From positions 1 through 64,000 of the forward strand of contig JAMKCH010043947.1 in the NCBI GenBank assembly GCA_023653785.1: a stretch of DNA of 64,000 nt. The letters are read 5' to 3'. Each line of letters opens with the position of its first letter. Position 1 is the first letter of the stretch. The notes beneath the pieces are model-generated. The model saw nothing but the letters and a program-made list of their open reading frames with translations. It was not told the origin of the DNA and ran no database searches. This stretch comes from Ophioderma brevispina (taxonomy: Eukaryota > Echinodermata > Ophiuroidea > Amphilepidida > Ophiodermatidae). Positions 13,009-25,266 of this stretch are shown one piece after another. The translations under genes and the position numbers were made by a program.

Positions 13009-13807
13009 TTGCTTCCACTTTAATACAAGGCCCTAGAGTAAATTCTGCCGTCTACGAAATCAACCACTATGATTGACTTTCCAGACGTAAAATGTTTCTA
13101 ATATGTAATTGGTCATACCAGCTTGGCGCGATGTAGCTTGTCTATTCTGCCGAGTTTCCCAAATGGAAGTTACCTGAACAGAAACAGAAACATGCATGTC
13201 GTTCTTTAGATTTAGAAAGTCTCCAGAAATTTGGAATGGACTTTGCCATTCCCGGCAAGAAGACCTCTATTCCACTTTACTGGTCAGATAATCTTCTCCT
13301 ACCACTCAACATTTAATGGTGGGGTTTTGACAAAGAACGCCAAAAAATATGTAATTAATCAGTATACTATAAACCCAACTTAATCTCTTTCCAAGGATTA
13401 TTGTAAGCTGCACAATTGGCGGGAAAATAAATTGTCAATATTGCTCAATGAATTGCGTGATTGGCGGAGAATACAAACATGTCTTAATTATGATGCGCCT
13501 TGAATACCAAATGTCTCAATTAGTTTATGGACCTGTTAAGGAATTTTTCACTGGTCTGAAAAACTAGTTTCTTGAATAAATTAGGACGGATACGAAGTCG
13601 GTCCTTGAATTAGTCTTTGTGAAATGCGTTCCATGTTAAAATGACATGAAATGTTTGAATGTAATTATAAAGACATAATTATCTGAAAGTGTTGGTTACC
13701 ATTAGTTTTCTTTGAGGATTTGATAATTATAGTGTAGTAGAGGAACAATCTATAAACTTTGTCTCTAAGCCACTTTCAATGACTAAATATTTCACATTCT
13801 CATAAGG

Positions 13808-14125
13808 GTGCGTTGTTTATGTTTAACGTCCCTTAACTGCATCTTTGCACATTTCAAAAATCGCGGAGTGGACCCTTGCCTTGTTTTAAGGGGAAATTAC
13901 CTTAGACCTAACAAGAAAAATAACGCTACCTCCCTTTTTTGCGGTAATCGTCAGGTAAGTATAATTACTTCTACACCTGATTTTTTATACGTGGTATCCT
14001 ATGACACTGTTATACCTTGTATAAATGTTTCCTGCGGTATTGGAATTAAGCATTTTAGGTGACTATCTTTAGTTCTATTATTAATTACTACACAAAAAAA
14101 TATATTTCGAAATCTCTGAGTCAGC
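13808..14125 (+). mobile_element. TTAA-element piece (G/E family) in copy B
   Basis: The left part (about 13815-13960) matches the reverse complement of about 43440-43600. The right part (14030-14125) matches the right end of the TTAA element at 44385-44488, ending GAAATCTCTGAGTCAGCC then TTTAA. Immediately after, both copies read TTAAGTGGTT (A near 3546, B near 14122). The right junction therefore sits exactly at a TTAA present in copy A. Confidence 0.55.
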
Positions 14126-14168
14126 CTTTAAGTGGTTCTGCCTGTCAGCATCCCCAGCGTAGAAAAAT

Positions 14169-14665
14169 GAACACATCCAAAAGGCAAGTCCCCAACCATG
14201 AAATTTGTCTGTCAAATACAAACGATACATCGTATTATACATTAGCATATAATTGAAAGCGGTGATTATATACGCGTATTTTGACACCTCATTTGCGGCG
14301 ATCGACTGAAATGGTTGAAGTTATGCCCACTTGACCGAACCCATCTCAGGATTTAAAAGTAATAATTGCAGTAAACCCTATAGAAAAGGAGAATTATTAG
14401 TCATGCAGAGAAGAAGAGGATTGCACTGATTTCAATCTGTACACGGTATGGCTGTCAATTGGATATACTGCAATTTATAAATCCTGGGATGGGTTCGTTC
14501 AAGTGGGCATAACTTCAACAATACTCGGTCGATCGCCACAAATGACGTGTCAAAATACGAGTAAATAAACACCACTTCCAATTATATCCCATAATATAGT
14601 ATTACGATGTATCGTTTGAACTTGACAAATTCCAGGGGTGGTGACTTACTTTTTTGAATGTGTTT
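14169..14665. mobile_element. Foldback element with ~200-bp inverted arms
   Basis: The left arm (from AACACATCCAAAAGGCAAG at 14170) pairs with the right arm (ending TTTTTTGAATGTGTTT at 14665) over roughly 200 bases each. Shared inner blocks include GATACATCGTA, CGTATTTTGACAC, GCGATCGAC and GAAGTTATGCCCACTTGA. A loop of about 90-100 bases separates them. The equivalent position in copy A (about 3575-3600) lacks it, so it inserted after the duplication or was lost from A. No coding capacity. Confidence 0.75.
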
Positions 14666-16205
14666 ACAAAGACAAAAACATTATTGACAGATGAAAACAA
14701 TATGTCTATCTGGTTTCTGGAATTAGTGAGAGGAACCGTGGGGACTGCATGACTGCATAATACAACAAACCTACTAAAACAAGTTAATTATAGAATTCTT
14801 AACCGCTATAGGTAGACGTCGTCCTCAGACACAAAATAATATAGCTCTATATTATGAGTCTGTTATTCCAGGTGTGCCACGTGAGATTTAACTTATTTAG
14901 ACCTGAAATCATCTCGTTTCAAGATTCTAATTAAAAAGAAAATCATGTATGTTCATTAAAGTACCAATACTGAATATATCCAAAGAAAACTTAGATAAGA
15001 AAAGCTGTGTGTATGAAAGGTAAGTTTAACTGGAAGCATAACACCACTTCTGTCGCGTAGGACGCACGATGTAATATAGCAAAGAATTGAATGCAGTAGA
15101 CTTTATCGGCAAATATTTTTGAAAGATTACATGCAATGTTTCGGTATAATATGATGGTTTCGCACCACCAAATGTATCCCCTATGATTTACATTGAAAAA
15201 GACCTTGTGAAATGTGTATCAAGCAATTGAAATAATGAGATTTATCACAATTTTATCATGTTTTGGATTCAGATTTCTACCAAGTATGAGTACTTTTTAT
15301 GTCAATATTACCTAAATTATAAGACACGCATATTCACCCATTGTAACATTCTGGGTCACCTTAAGTCGTGCAGTCATTCTAACTAAGTCTAATTTTGGTA
15401 TAACTTATAAAACTGCGTATTCGTCCATTTACCTTTTATTCCCTTCCATTCATTGTATAGTGAGATGAATGACATATCTCGTTACCTTTTAATGTTGTTA
15501 CTTTTGTTATTGAGAATTTGAAATAAGAAATTGAGACTTTTGATTTGTATTGATGTTTTATCATTATATCACAATGCTCAGTTTAGGGTTTGGTTGGTAA
15601 GTACAGAAATTGCGTTCTTGATGTTTGTATACATATTTCGAACATTGTCCTCATGAAAAACTCAATTCCGCTTCTGGCTTGAGAGCCCCAGAAAAAAAGG
15701 CGACTGCAAATTATATTTCCTAAATTATAAGAAGGTAAAACGCTCAGAGAATTCCTTTGTTGGAATTACACTTGAAATCTTTGGGACCTATTTACGAGTC
15801 AATACTCGAGTCATTGTGCCGCAAACATACTATGGTCGTGCATGATAGTGACAGCCAACAGCAATAAAAATTGAGGTCAACAAGTCCATATCAATGCCTA
15901 CCGTCACATTTCCGAATGATGCGAAATAAATTGAGCATCGAACATGCAAGGAATGATGCAGAGATCTGATCAAATCATCCATTCTGAACTTCAGGTGTCG
16001 CTACCCATCAATTCCATATTATTTAAGCTCCAAGAAAATTCATGCGAGTATATTAAAAAGAGGCATTGTAATTCATCCGCACAAAGACCCTAGGCCCTAC
16101 ACTTACTAAGTGTCCTTGGAATTGATACACAAGTGGCTTTATCATGTTCTGAATTGCATGGAGTGTTTGCACAGTGTGCATGAAGTTCCTGCATCCTTGT
16201 CTGGA

Positions 16206-17535
16206 AAAGTTAGCAATCTTAGCGTCGCATATTGGTCCACGAACACATTAGCCATGTAATTCCAGGGCCGGAGATAAGAACTCGACAGAGATGCATGTGT
16301 TGCTTTATTCTTCTTCTTAGAGTATCCACATGTTTTGCTTTGTTTTTACTTGTTGTGGATGCTGTTGAATACTTTGCTTCATTTAATAGTCCATCTATAC
16401 ATAACTCCATTTCAATTTGACAATGGTGTTGCTTAATGTTACCATTTTCTTCTACTTTGATATTCATTATGATCCAATTTGTCTAAGCATGCATTAAACC
16501 TTACTTTCAAAATATGGTTCATGATTTGAAAAAAAAATGCAAAACAACAGGTTATCTAATTTTGTTCTTACATGAAAGATTATTCCACAAATAGAAGTCC
16601 GCAAGCTTAAACACCAAAAAGTCATAACATTTACATGAGAGATCTTGATAACAGGTTGGGATCATGAATTTTGATTCTTTTTTGTGTGGTGGTGGTGTGT
16701 GCAAAAACCTTGATTATTTTTGAAGTGCACAGCTGGATCCCTTTGAGTGAATTTTATTTCATGAAAAACAAATGCAACTGGGCAAAAATCGTAGTATCGA
16801 GAGAACTCGAGGGAGTTGGTCACAGAAATTACAAATTCTTGGTTTAATCCTAAACATCACCTTATCCCTACCTGTACCTTCATGTTTACTTTGTTTCACC
16901 GGATTTCGTCTCCAATCAACTATACCATGAATTATGTCACACTGGCTTATTGAGGCGATATGCACCAAGAATTTTAAACAACATGGTAGTTTCGTAGTCG
17001 TACATAAGTATAAATTGGAATCACTATTATAGTTTACATATCCAATATATTTGGAAAGAAATTCTGTGCAAAGTTAAACACACGGAAATGTATCATTTGA
17101 GCCATGAAAAGAAAATCCTTAGTATTGTACTCGCATACGCATACCATTTAACTGGGCAGTTAAGGTCACTTTAATAAGTACATGTTCTCGATTTCAAATC
17201 ACATTTTGTTTCATTTATAGATTTTTAAATCAATGGCTTTTTAAAACTACTTTCAACAACTGCACCTATATCAGCCCGATTTTTACAAACATTAGCACAA
17301 TTCGCATTCAAATTTGAGCACACTGTTTGCTGTTTGATTATATTAAAATCATGTATCGTTTTCATCATTCACAAGGAAGCTGAGAAATGAGTAACCGTCA
17401 ATTGTTTCTGAACCTCGCTAGCGCGCGTATGGCATTACGGTCAGGCCACAACGCATTGCTTCAACGTGTTGTGAAAACAGCCAATAGGAATGAAAGTTTG
17501 GCACACGCGTTGCATAATTTAGTTAGCCCACACAA
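16206..17535. other. No gene recognised; sequence absent from copy A
   Basis: This stretch separates the two homologous parts of copy B. Open frames at 16219-16467 (-), 16232-16420 (+) and 16759-16968 (-) lack recognisable domains. Nothing else identifiable. Confidence 0.4.
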
Positions 17536-18310
17536 CCTTATATGATTTATTAGGAATTATAATAGCCAATAAGTTGCAATACAAATTATTGCCCCATATT
17601 CCGTCATTAGTTTCCTTCGTCAACGAATTGGGATAAATGGGAAAGCAACACCTTGCCAAAAGCTCTTCCTATTGATAATGTTCCAAACGATTTGAGGCAA
17701 TGGGCCCATTTTACCAAATTGAGCGCTAGTAACTACAAAATGCGGCACTGTACTTTTAGTGTGCAGAACCACCAATACGATTCTCTAAGTCTAAGCACCA
17801 TTTTACTTTTTAAATGACAGGTGCTGTAACAAATATTAACATACGAATGCTTCCATTGGTAATGACAGCTAATAAAAGTATATTTTAACACACTTAAAAG
17901 ATGGAATTAGGCATGTACATGTATAATCAACAAACACGTATTGTCCAAATTAGTCAATCATCATCGTTTTGTGACAGCACCCGAAGAGCTATCTTAACCT
18001 AAAATTTAATGACCGAATGATTATTGATATTCGTCGCTGGGCGGGAAAAACCTCATATGTGCATTTGACCTTTAAAAGCAAAACCTCACATGTAGCAAAA
18101 ACGGTTACATGACAAAACCTCATATGTAACATTTTCGAGAGACACCAAAAACTAAATAATTTGCTGTAATGCCATGCACAAGAAAGGTTTTCCTTTCTAA
18201 ATATATTTAGGTAATTATTTACTCCAGATTCTGAAATAAAGTTCCATAAGATTTACTATCATATTTGGCATGAAATTCAAGCTAGAACCCGATGTGACCA
18301 AAATGCACAT
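17536..18310. repeat. Local duplicate, first copy (probable unmerged haplotype)
   Basis: From CCTTATATGATTTATTAGG to ACCAAAATGCACAT this segment repeats almost identically at 18331-19035. It differs by a few substitutions and by one ~70-bp stretch (about 18050-18120) missing from the second copy. It stops exactly where a 20-T run starts. Confidence 0.85.
18032..18310 (+). mobile_element. MITE, 'CGTCGCTGGGCGGG' family, cut by the T run
   Basis: Begins CGTCGCTGGGCGGGAAAAA and carries three CTCAYATGT motifs before joining the body shared with 18826-19127. It includes the ~70-bp internal stretch that the other copy lacks. The right terminal repeat is missing because the sequence ends at the homopolymer. 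Confidence 0.75.
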
Positions 18311-18330
18311 TTTTTTTTTTTTTTTTTTTT
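18311..18330. other. 20-T run at duplication junction, probable assembly linker
   Basis: Exactly 20 T follow CACAT, the point where the second copy continues with GAGG, and precede CCTTATATG, the start of the repeated block. The same 20-base arrangement recurs at 38486 (T) and 60194 (A). Confidence 0.7.
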
Positions 18331-19035
18331 CCTTATATGATTTATTAGGAATTATAATAGGCAATAAGTTGCAATACAAATTATTGCCCCATATTCCGTC
18401 ATTAGTTTCCTTCGTCAACGAATTGGGATAAATGGGAAAGCAACACCTTGCCAAAAGCTCTTCCTATTGATAATGTTCCAAACGATTTGAGGCAATGGGC
18501 CCATTTTACCAAATTGAGCGCTAGTAACTACAAAATGCGGCACTGTATTTTTAGTGTGCAGAACCACCAATACGATTCTCTAAGTCTAAGCACCATTTTA
18601 CTTTTAAATGACAGGTGCTGTAACAAATATTAACATACGAATGCTTCCATTGGTAATGACAGCTAATAAAAGTATATTTTAACACACTTAAAAGATGGAA
18701 TTAGGCATGTACATGTATAATCAACAAACACGTATTGTCCAAATTAGTCAATCATCATCGTTTTGTGACAGCACCCGAAGAGCTATCTTAACCTAAAATT
18801 TAATGACCGAATGATTATTGATATTCGTCGCTGGGCGGGCAAAACCTCATATGTAACATTTTCGAGAGACACCAAAAACTAAATAATTTGCTGTAATGCC
18901 ATGCACAAGAAAGGTTTTCCTTTCTAAATATATTTAGGTAATTATTTACTCCAGATTCTGAAATAAAGTTCCATAAGATTTACTATCATATTTGGCATGA
19001 AATTCAAGCTAGAACCCGATGTGACCAAAATGCAC
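18331..19035. repeat. Local duplicate, second copy
   Basis: Near-identical to 17536-18310. It lacks about 70 bases between two CCTCATATGT motifs, which fits a deletion by recombination between them or an allelic difference. It reads on into unique sequence after 19035. Confidence 0.85.
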
Positions 19036-19127
19036 ATGAGGTTTTAGCATTGGGGCCCACTTTTTACATATGAGGTTTTGCATTTGAAATCTGGAGTTAC
19101 ATATGAAGTTTTTCCCGCCCAGCGACG
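18826..19127 (+). mobile_element. Complete MITE with CGTCGCTGGGCGGG inverted ends
   Basis: The left end CGTCGCTGGGCGGGCAAAAC is inverted at the right end (…TTTCCCGCCCAGCGACG); about 30 bases match. Both flanks show TATT, a possible 4-base target duplication. The interior has further CATATG palindromes, so the element resembles a nest of inverted sub-motifs. 302 bp, non-coding. Confidence 0.75.
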
Positions 19128-19344
19128 TATTGTTGTTGAGTTTTGTGTTGAAAACATGTTTTACTTTCATAATGTTCAGACTGTAAAAAGCATTTTGCAG
19201 CCAACGCATTTATAATTTTATGTAACGTGGAGTTTGTCGATGACTTAGTTATAATTTAATCATATCGTCTTGAAATATGTTTTAACACATATTAATTAAT
19301 GCATTCATTAGCAGTATAGGAACAATTATGTAAATGCAATTATT

Positions 19345-19660
19345 TTGTCAAGTAGAAGTTGTGGTGAAAGCATTGGGATAAATATTGATTGCCAAAACCA
19401 AATTGTAAATCCCATTCTGTTCTTCAGAGCCCCTCTTGTAGTGCCAGCTGCTCATTTTCGAAATGGGTCCTGTGGGGTTACTTCATTGTTGGAATCATAT
19501 CTATTCACTCCCTCGATTATGATTTTTTCTGGGACAATAGCTAACCGCCGTGTGTTACCCACCTTAACAACAAGAACAAGTAGCCTTGTGCTTTTAATTC
19601 AAAATCTAATGGCGGCTGGCACCAAGTTTGCGTTTTTTGGGACATACTGTATTATTTCTT
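19345..19660. other. Unrecognised open stretch
   Basis: This stretch is open on the plus strand (continuing to 19803) and largely open on the minus strand, where a frame includes RRLAIVPEKIIIEG and NNEVTPQDPF. It ends where homology to copy A resumes. No family is recognised. It might be an eroded transposon coding region on the minus strand, but I cannot support a function. Confidence 0.15.
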
Positions 19661-19664
19661 GTAA

Positions 19665-20740
19665 TCTCAAATGGCGGCAGCATCATAGCGTTACATGGTA
19701 TTGGTTATTTATGAAATATAAGCGAGATTTGTTGTCCCGATATTTTTATTGCATTACTTTCTCAAAACGATTTGCAAGGAGTTCGTCAAAAGTTTGTGGT
19801 TGAAAGAAATACTCCACGGTTCACCGTTGTTCAAGCCAGTTGTTTATTTCAGTTGCCATCGCGACGTAAATCTAAACTCACGAGAAAAAACGAAGAGTAA
19901 CGGTTAAACACGTTGAAAACATTGCTTCGTTGTTGTTCGTGTGAAATAGTAACTGAATTGTTTCTTAAAATTAAAAACCGTGTACATATATATTACCTAG
20001 AATTAACTTAGACGCTCTATATCCTTATACGTGATCCCTTTTTGGAATTTTTGTGCCCACGAAATAACAAGGCCTCCATCCGCCTAAAAGCCGAATCTGA
20101 AATGGCTTAACTAGAGGTAGTCTTCAGCCAATCTTGACGAATAGTGCCTGACCGAGATGCCGCTAGGGTCAAAATACGGCATGCATGATATAAGTACTCT
20201 TAGAAAAATAGATGACCGATGCGGCGGACTACAGATGTAGTACAATGACAACGACCTGCAAGCTATATGGAGGAGGGCCCCAGTTGAGGGAGGCGGGAAT
20301 GGCGGTAAGGCTATTATTATATGTATTGTACTTACCAATAGCTAAATCAAGATTTGTTAATATCAGCGAAATAGATCTTTCTGAAATTTCATTTTTAATA
20401 AATAATGTTTGGTTAACATTTCAGCCAATGACAAGCCGCGGCAATTGAAGCAGCCCCAACAATATCCTATTTCTGCTATTCAAGTTGATGTTGTGATTGG
20501 ACAAAATTGAATCAACACTGCATGAAAGTCACTCGGAGTACAAAATTGGCATTCTTCAATATTTTGTACAACACAACCGAACAGCACATTTTTAATATTA
20601 TAGTTTTTGGTAACCACCCTTATTGGGATTTGTAGTGAACGACTTTTGCATATGAGAAATGAGGATATTGCCTACCTTTTGAAATGACTTTACTCATATT
20701 TTGAAATAACAGAAATTGCTGAACATAATTCAGCATTTTA
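19665..20740. repeat. Diverged duplication, copy B part 2
   Basis: Collinear with A 5948-7110, starting near GCAGCATCATAGCGTTACAT and ending after AGAAATTGCTGAACATAATT. Includes the shared GC-richer block GCAAGCTATATGGAGGAGGG (20258 and 6518). No gene. Confidence 0.7.
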
Positions 20741-22676
20741 CAATGGATATTATGACAAATTTGATTTAATTACACACTCTAAAATGTGTTTAGATATCAA
20801 GATATTTGTTCATCTTAATCTAGATCACGTGTTTGAATCACAAAACCACATTTACAATTTCGTTTTTATTTGTGATTTTCGTTTGTTTTTAGGTGTAATT
20901 CCTAATATTGTTGCGGTACGATTTGAAAAATTTGCAAACTGAATGATTCACCCTTTTTTAGGAGACCACAAGAACAGCGATGAGAATTTAACATGTAACT
21001 GGCACAAACATTTGTCGCAAAATATCACAATCGCTCTCGTTGTTATCATGCTTACGGATGGTTTTTATACGAAAAGAATTACGGGAAAGTAATGCGTTGC
21101 ATTGTTGATAATGCCACAGTTCATCTCCACCCTTTTAGCATATCAACTGTGTGTAACACTTTAAAATTGAAATATAGGCACCGATTTTAGAAGATCGGTC
21201 CAGACCTGTTGTATTTTGTTCACTTATGCAAAGACATTTGTGTTTGTGACATTATAACGTTGTCGTTTAAACTAGACCTCTGTGCTAGAACTGTGTCGTA
21301 GAAATACAATGAATGGCTGAGATGAATATAATTTACATAGTAGTTCTGAGCTGACATTTAGGACTTAGTGACTGCGTAGAGATCCCTTGGAAAGTTATAT
21401 ACGTGGTTTAAGTCCCACAATACAGTTCACAGCTAATAAAAGAAATACATTCGCATGAGGATTGCAGCGAATCGCTCCATCTTTTGCGCCGTTACATATC
21501 CTACATTGCAAACCAGCTTCCTTAGAAAGCAATTTTATTTTCAAGAGAAGATCTTTAAAGACATCCTACACTAATATGTAAATAAGAACGTGGTATTTAC
21601 TTAATATTGATTGCAACATCTTTTGGGTACACGTTAATTGCAAGATGGGGGGGGGGTCAAGTAACAGGTTTTCTTATGAATCAGATATCGCATGGCTTAA
21701 ACTACAGTATCAAGCAGTGTCCACATAAGTATCCGATTGGTTTAGCCGCTGCTGACAAGTCGGTCGGTACACTGTAGCTACCCCAGTTATTCCTGTTAAA
21801 ACTGAAGATCGTGAGTACCAGTGCGCAGAGCAAGTCAGGTGAGAAGGCTCTGATTGGCTAATCTACTACTATATAACACACTAATTGGTTGTCACTCAAA
21901 CGTAGCGGTCCTAGATACGATGCCTAGGGGGATAATGCGACATATGAGCCATGTTTTGTTGGAAAAAACACCGAAAACTATTTGTTGTAGGTCAGGTCAG
22001 AGGCGAGCAACCTTTTTCATTCAAAAGACCACTATTTTTAAATATATAACTTTACTTTTAAAGGTTTGTCATTTACAAAAAGGTAGCAAATATATTTTTT
22101 GGTCTTTCAGTTCTCTCGAGTTTTGAATTTTGAATTTCCACTATTTTTTAGTTATCTTGCGGGTTTACTATTTTTTAAGTTGTCTTTGCGGGTCACAAGA
22201 ACACATTAAGGTCAAATGTCACACGCAGGAGCAAATTTTGTATGACACACAACTGAACAATTGTTCGGGCGAAAGCACAATAAGGTTTAATGGGATACCA
22301 TTTTGGCACATACTTTAAACCCTGTTAGATCTTTTGTTTGTCAATTAGTCCTAAATTTCAGTACACCTTTAATATTTCATTTGATTTGTACACGTGGTAT
22401 TTAAGTGGTACCAATTGGACACCCTTGCCTGGGGCAATGTGTCCCGTTGCGCTCAATTTTCAATATTAAATCTTAACAAAAAGTTATTTTTTGCTACGCT
22501 TCTACTGAGTATATTTCCCCAAGCCGCTTATATTTGACATGTTTGCGTTTACTCAATTTTGTTCAACTTTTGCTCATCATTGTTTTACGGTATACGGGAG
22601 TGGTGCTTTAGATTTTCTTGGCCTTCACAACGCGTAATTGGTTGCTTACATTCGACTTTAACATAGCGTATAATAA
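20741..22676. other. No gene recognised
   Basis: AT-rich sequence with a short G tract (about 21646-21656). Open frames at 21854-22126 and 22130-22318 show no domain or splice context. Confidence 0.45.
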
Positions 22677-23759
22677 ACCCAGATAGCAAGACTACGTGGG
22701 CCAACGTGCAAAAAGACGTCTGAAAAACGTCATTTTGGCCAGTGGGCCATCGTTTGGTCCAACGTACAAAGGTTGACGTTGGTATAACGTTGATCCAACG
22801 TCAGAAATAGGTTGCACCAACGTTGGCTTATAGTTGGGCGCTGTGTCGAGTCAAGATTTAGTAATTGCTTTGTTTTTAAAATTGTGCCAATTATTAGCAA
22901 AATCTTGCGGTAGGGGTTGTATTCTGTTTTCCTATTAAAGAAATTTATTCCGCTAATATAATTAAGGAATATACAGAATGTTTATCTTGTTTCATCAACT
23001 TTGAAGTTGACTGTGCAAATGAAAGTTCGAACCATTCATAGTAAAACGAAATCTTCTCTTCCTGACAATAATAATATATTTATTTTGTTGTCCAACAGGT
23101 GAACTGGTTACTTGTGCATGTTTGCTTCTCATTTGAATCCGCAAATACCATTTTTCTGCAAAAAAATGCAATTAATTCCAATTTCCATCCACTAAATAAG
23201 ACAACTTAATGTAGTACCACAGGAGAAAGATTAAAATGGTCAAAATAAAAATTTATAAAACAAATGAAGAGGTCGTCAAGACCACACGTCCCCCAATTTC
23301 GGCAACCGTTGGGCCAACGTTGGGCTGACGTTGTCTTAGTCCGACATTCCCCAAACAAATGAATCAAATTTAGGAACCCTAATTTCCAAAAATTTCAAAA
23401 ACACTACTTATTTAATCAATTTACATGAAACATTAACATTATTTCATTTTACCCATTACAACTTCTAGAGTTCATATTCCACATTCTCGTCGTAATCCTA
23501 CGTTTGGCCAACGTTGCTTTGCCCCCATCTGTCAACGCCATTTAAAGTAACTACTTTCATGATCAGTTTTGACATCCCCCGACGTTGGATAGCCGTTGCT
23601 TGCATGCCGACCGCGACCGTGCTGACCATTGCCGACGTTGGCCCAACGTCCAATGACCATATGAACGACCAACTTCCAAGCGTTTCTGCACAACGGTGGC
23701 CCATCGTTGTTCCGACGTTGTATGGCAACCCCGTCATTAGTACTTTTTGCGCTGGGTCA
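22677..23759. mobile_element. AACGTTGG-rich element with inverted ends
   Basis: Both terminal parts (22690-22830 and 23290-23750) are packed with CCAACGT/ACGTTGG motifs in both orientations. The outer ends read ACCCAGATAGCA and, inverted, ACCCAGCGCAAA. The central ~450 bp is ordinary AT-rich DNA. The open frames on both strands at 23500-23860 are by-products of the palindromic motifs. A non-autonomous transposon is likely; superfamily not determined. Confidence 0.5.
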
Positions 23760-24335
23760 TTATATCGTAAAATAGATTGTAGCGATTCATACCGAGCTGT
23801 CGACATCTGCATCGTGGCCAACACGAAAGACTGCAATGTTGGATTCTTTTACAATCTCTAAAAGTTAGCTTCCTGGCAGGAAGAATAATGTAGTTGCAGC
23901 TCACCCCTCGTTTGCCATAAAACAAAAATCTACATTTTAGGACTAATTTCCGGTCTTATGTTGGGCTATGTTAACATGTTGGACTCTATTTTAAAAGGTC
24001 AAAGGGTCCACTTATTTGCATGATAATGGTCGATTATCATAAATGTGGATACCAAGCTTTATTCCCAACGTTTTCCATATATAAACATGTTTGAGTTGTA
24101 GCATAAAGTGGGACACAGGTCATACCAGAGAAAACGTTTACAGCGTCCACTAAAGAAAAGGCGTAATAAAGTGCATTGTTATACTACAGAGGTTAAAGGA
24201 AAACCTCCTGAATACTATTGTTAGGAAGAGTTCACATACACACAAACATACAGACACACATTTAAAAAAATATGTTACCGAGCGATATTTTCTCATTCCA
24301 AAACCGTTGGAGTTGGGAGAGTCAGCTCCACTGTA

Positions 24336-25266
24336 AAGGTCCGTTCACACTTCTATTGCACTGCACACACCATTTACGCTCCCATAGCATCTGTACTGCT
24401 CGGTCACAGCGCCACCGATTCCGTATCCGCATCGCTAATTGGCCGGCTATTCTTAGACATGCGCTACGTCATGGGACTCCCCAGCAGCCAAACGCTGCTG
24501 TGTTACTATTAAAGGCTTGAACAAGGAATGAAAAAAAAACGATTCGCGGTACCCTGGATATCGCGAAATCGACGAATCAGGTGGTCGATCTGATGTTAGA
24601 AACGGGTTCCTCACAAAAAACACCCGTTAGCTCATAGTTTTTGAGTGCGTGGAGTGTGGCATGACTTGGCAGCAGCAATCGATAATTGAGCCAGCTGATA
24701 AGCCTAAGAAAAATGCTTGTATGGATCGTCTTTTCACGTTTTTTCGTCGTTTTTAAAAAATAAACCTATATTATAAACTAGTCACCTAACTAGACAATTT
24801 AGTTAGGAATATTTTGGTGCGTAAATCGTTACGATAGGCCAAGTATTTTGCGCAATATCCAGTGTACAAAAAATCCGAATCAACGCTATCTGACCGGGTC
24901 CGAATATGTTAACAAGTTGTTGTGTATGTGTCATCCACTTGGCATGTTACCGTCGAAAACTTGTGAACTCCCTAGCGCAGTGAAGATCTGCCACGGTCGC
25001 GTGGCTCAAATTACTTTCTGACCGTGATTCAACAATGGGCGGCGCTGTGTGCCAAGACGACACGTAAATGGGATGTGCAGTGCAGGGCGTTTCATTGCCC
25101 GAATAACAGTCTCTACGCAAAATGCTGCAATGCAGTACTGCAACAAAGTTAAATTCGTTTTAACTTGCACTGCAGTGGGTTGCATCGAGTTGCAGTAGAA
25201 AGTGATCGATATATCTGCAATGCAGCAGCACTGCACTGCGTTGCAGTAGAAGTATGAACGGAGCTT
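24336..25266. mobile_element. TIR element ending AAGGTCCGTTCACACTTCTA
   Basis: The left end AAGGTCCGTTCACACTTCTA is inverted at the right end (TAGAAGTATGAACGGAGCTT). Next to the ends, GCACTGC/GCAGTGC/TGCAATGCAG motifs recur in both orientations (24356-24380 and 25095-25250). TA(A) is next to both ends. The 931-bp interior has no transposase. A non-autonomous hAT- or Harbinger-type element is possible. Confidence 0.65.

Larger units (their letters stand above)
13265..16205. repeat. Diverged duplication, copy B part 1
   Basis: Collinear with 2492-5525, beginning at CTTTACTGGTCAGA and ending near the shared TTTATCATGTTCTGAATTGC. Relative to copy A it has gained the foldback element at 14169-14665 and TTAA-element sequence at 13808-14125, and has lost about 480 bases equivalent to A 3050-3535. 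No coding gene. Confidence 0.7.

Noticed and set aside
18311..18330. Poly(T) as the tail of a retrotransposed RNA
   Set aside because: Exact 20-base length recurs at all three sites and sits at the edge of a near-identical block, with no retroelement body attached.
19345..19803. 152-codon open frame as a gene
   Set aside because: No recognisable domain, the opposite strand is also open, and its end runs into the non-coding duplicated repeat.
23498..23861. Overlapping 112- and 115-codon frames on opposite strands
   Set aside because: Produced by palindromic AACGTTGG motifs in a transposon end.
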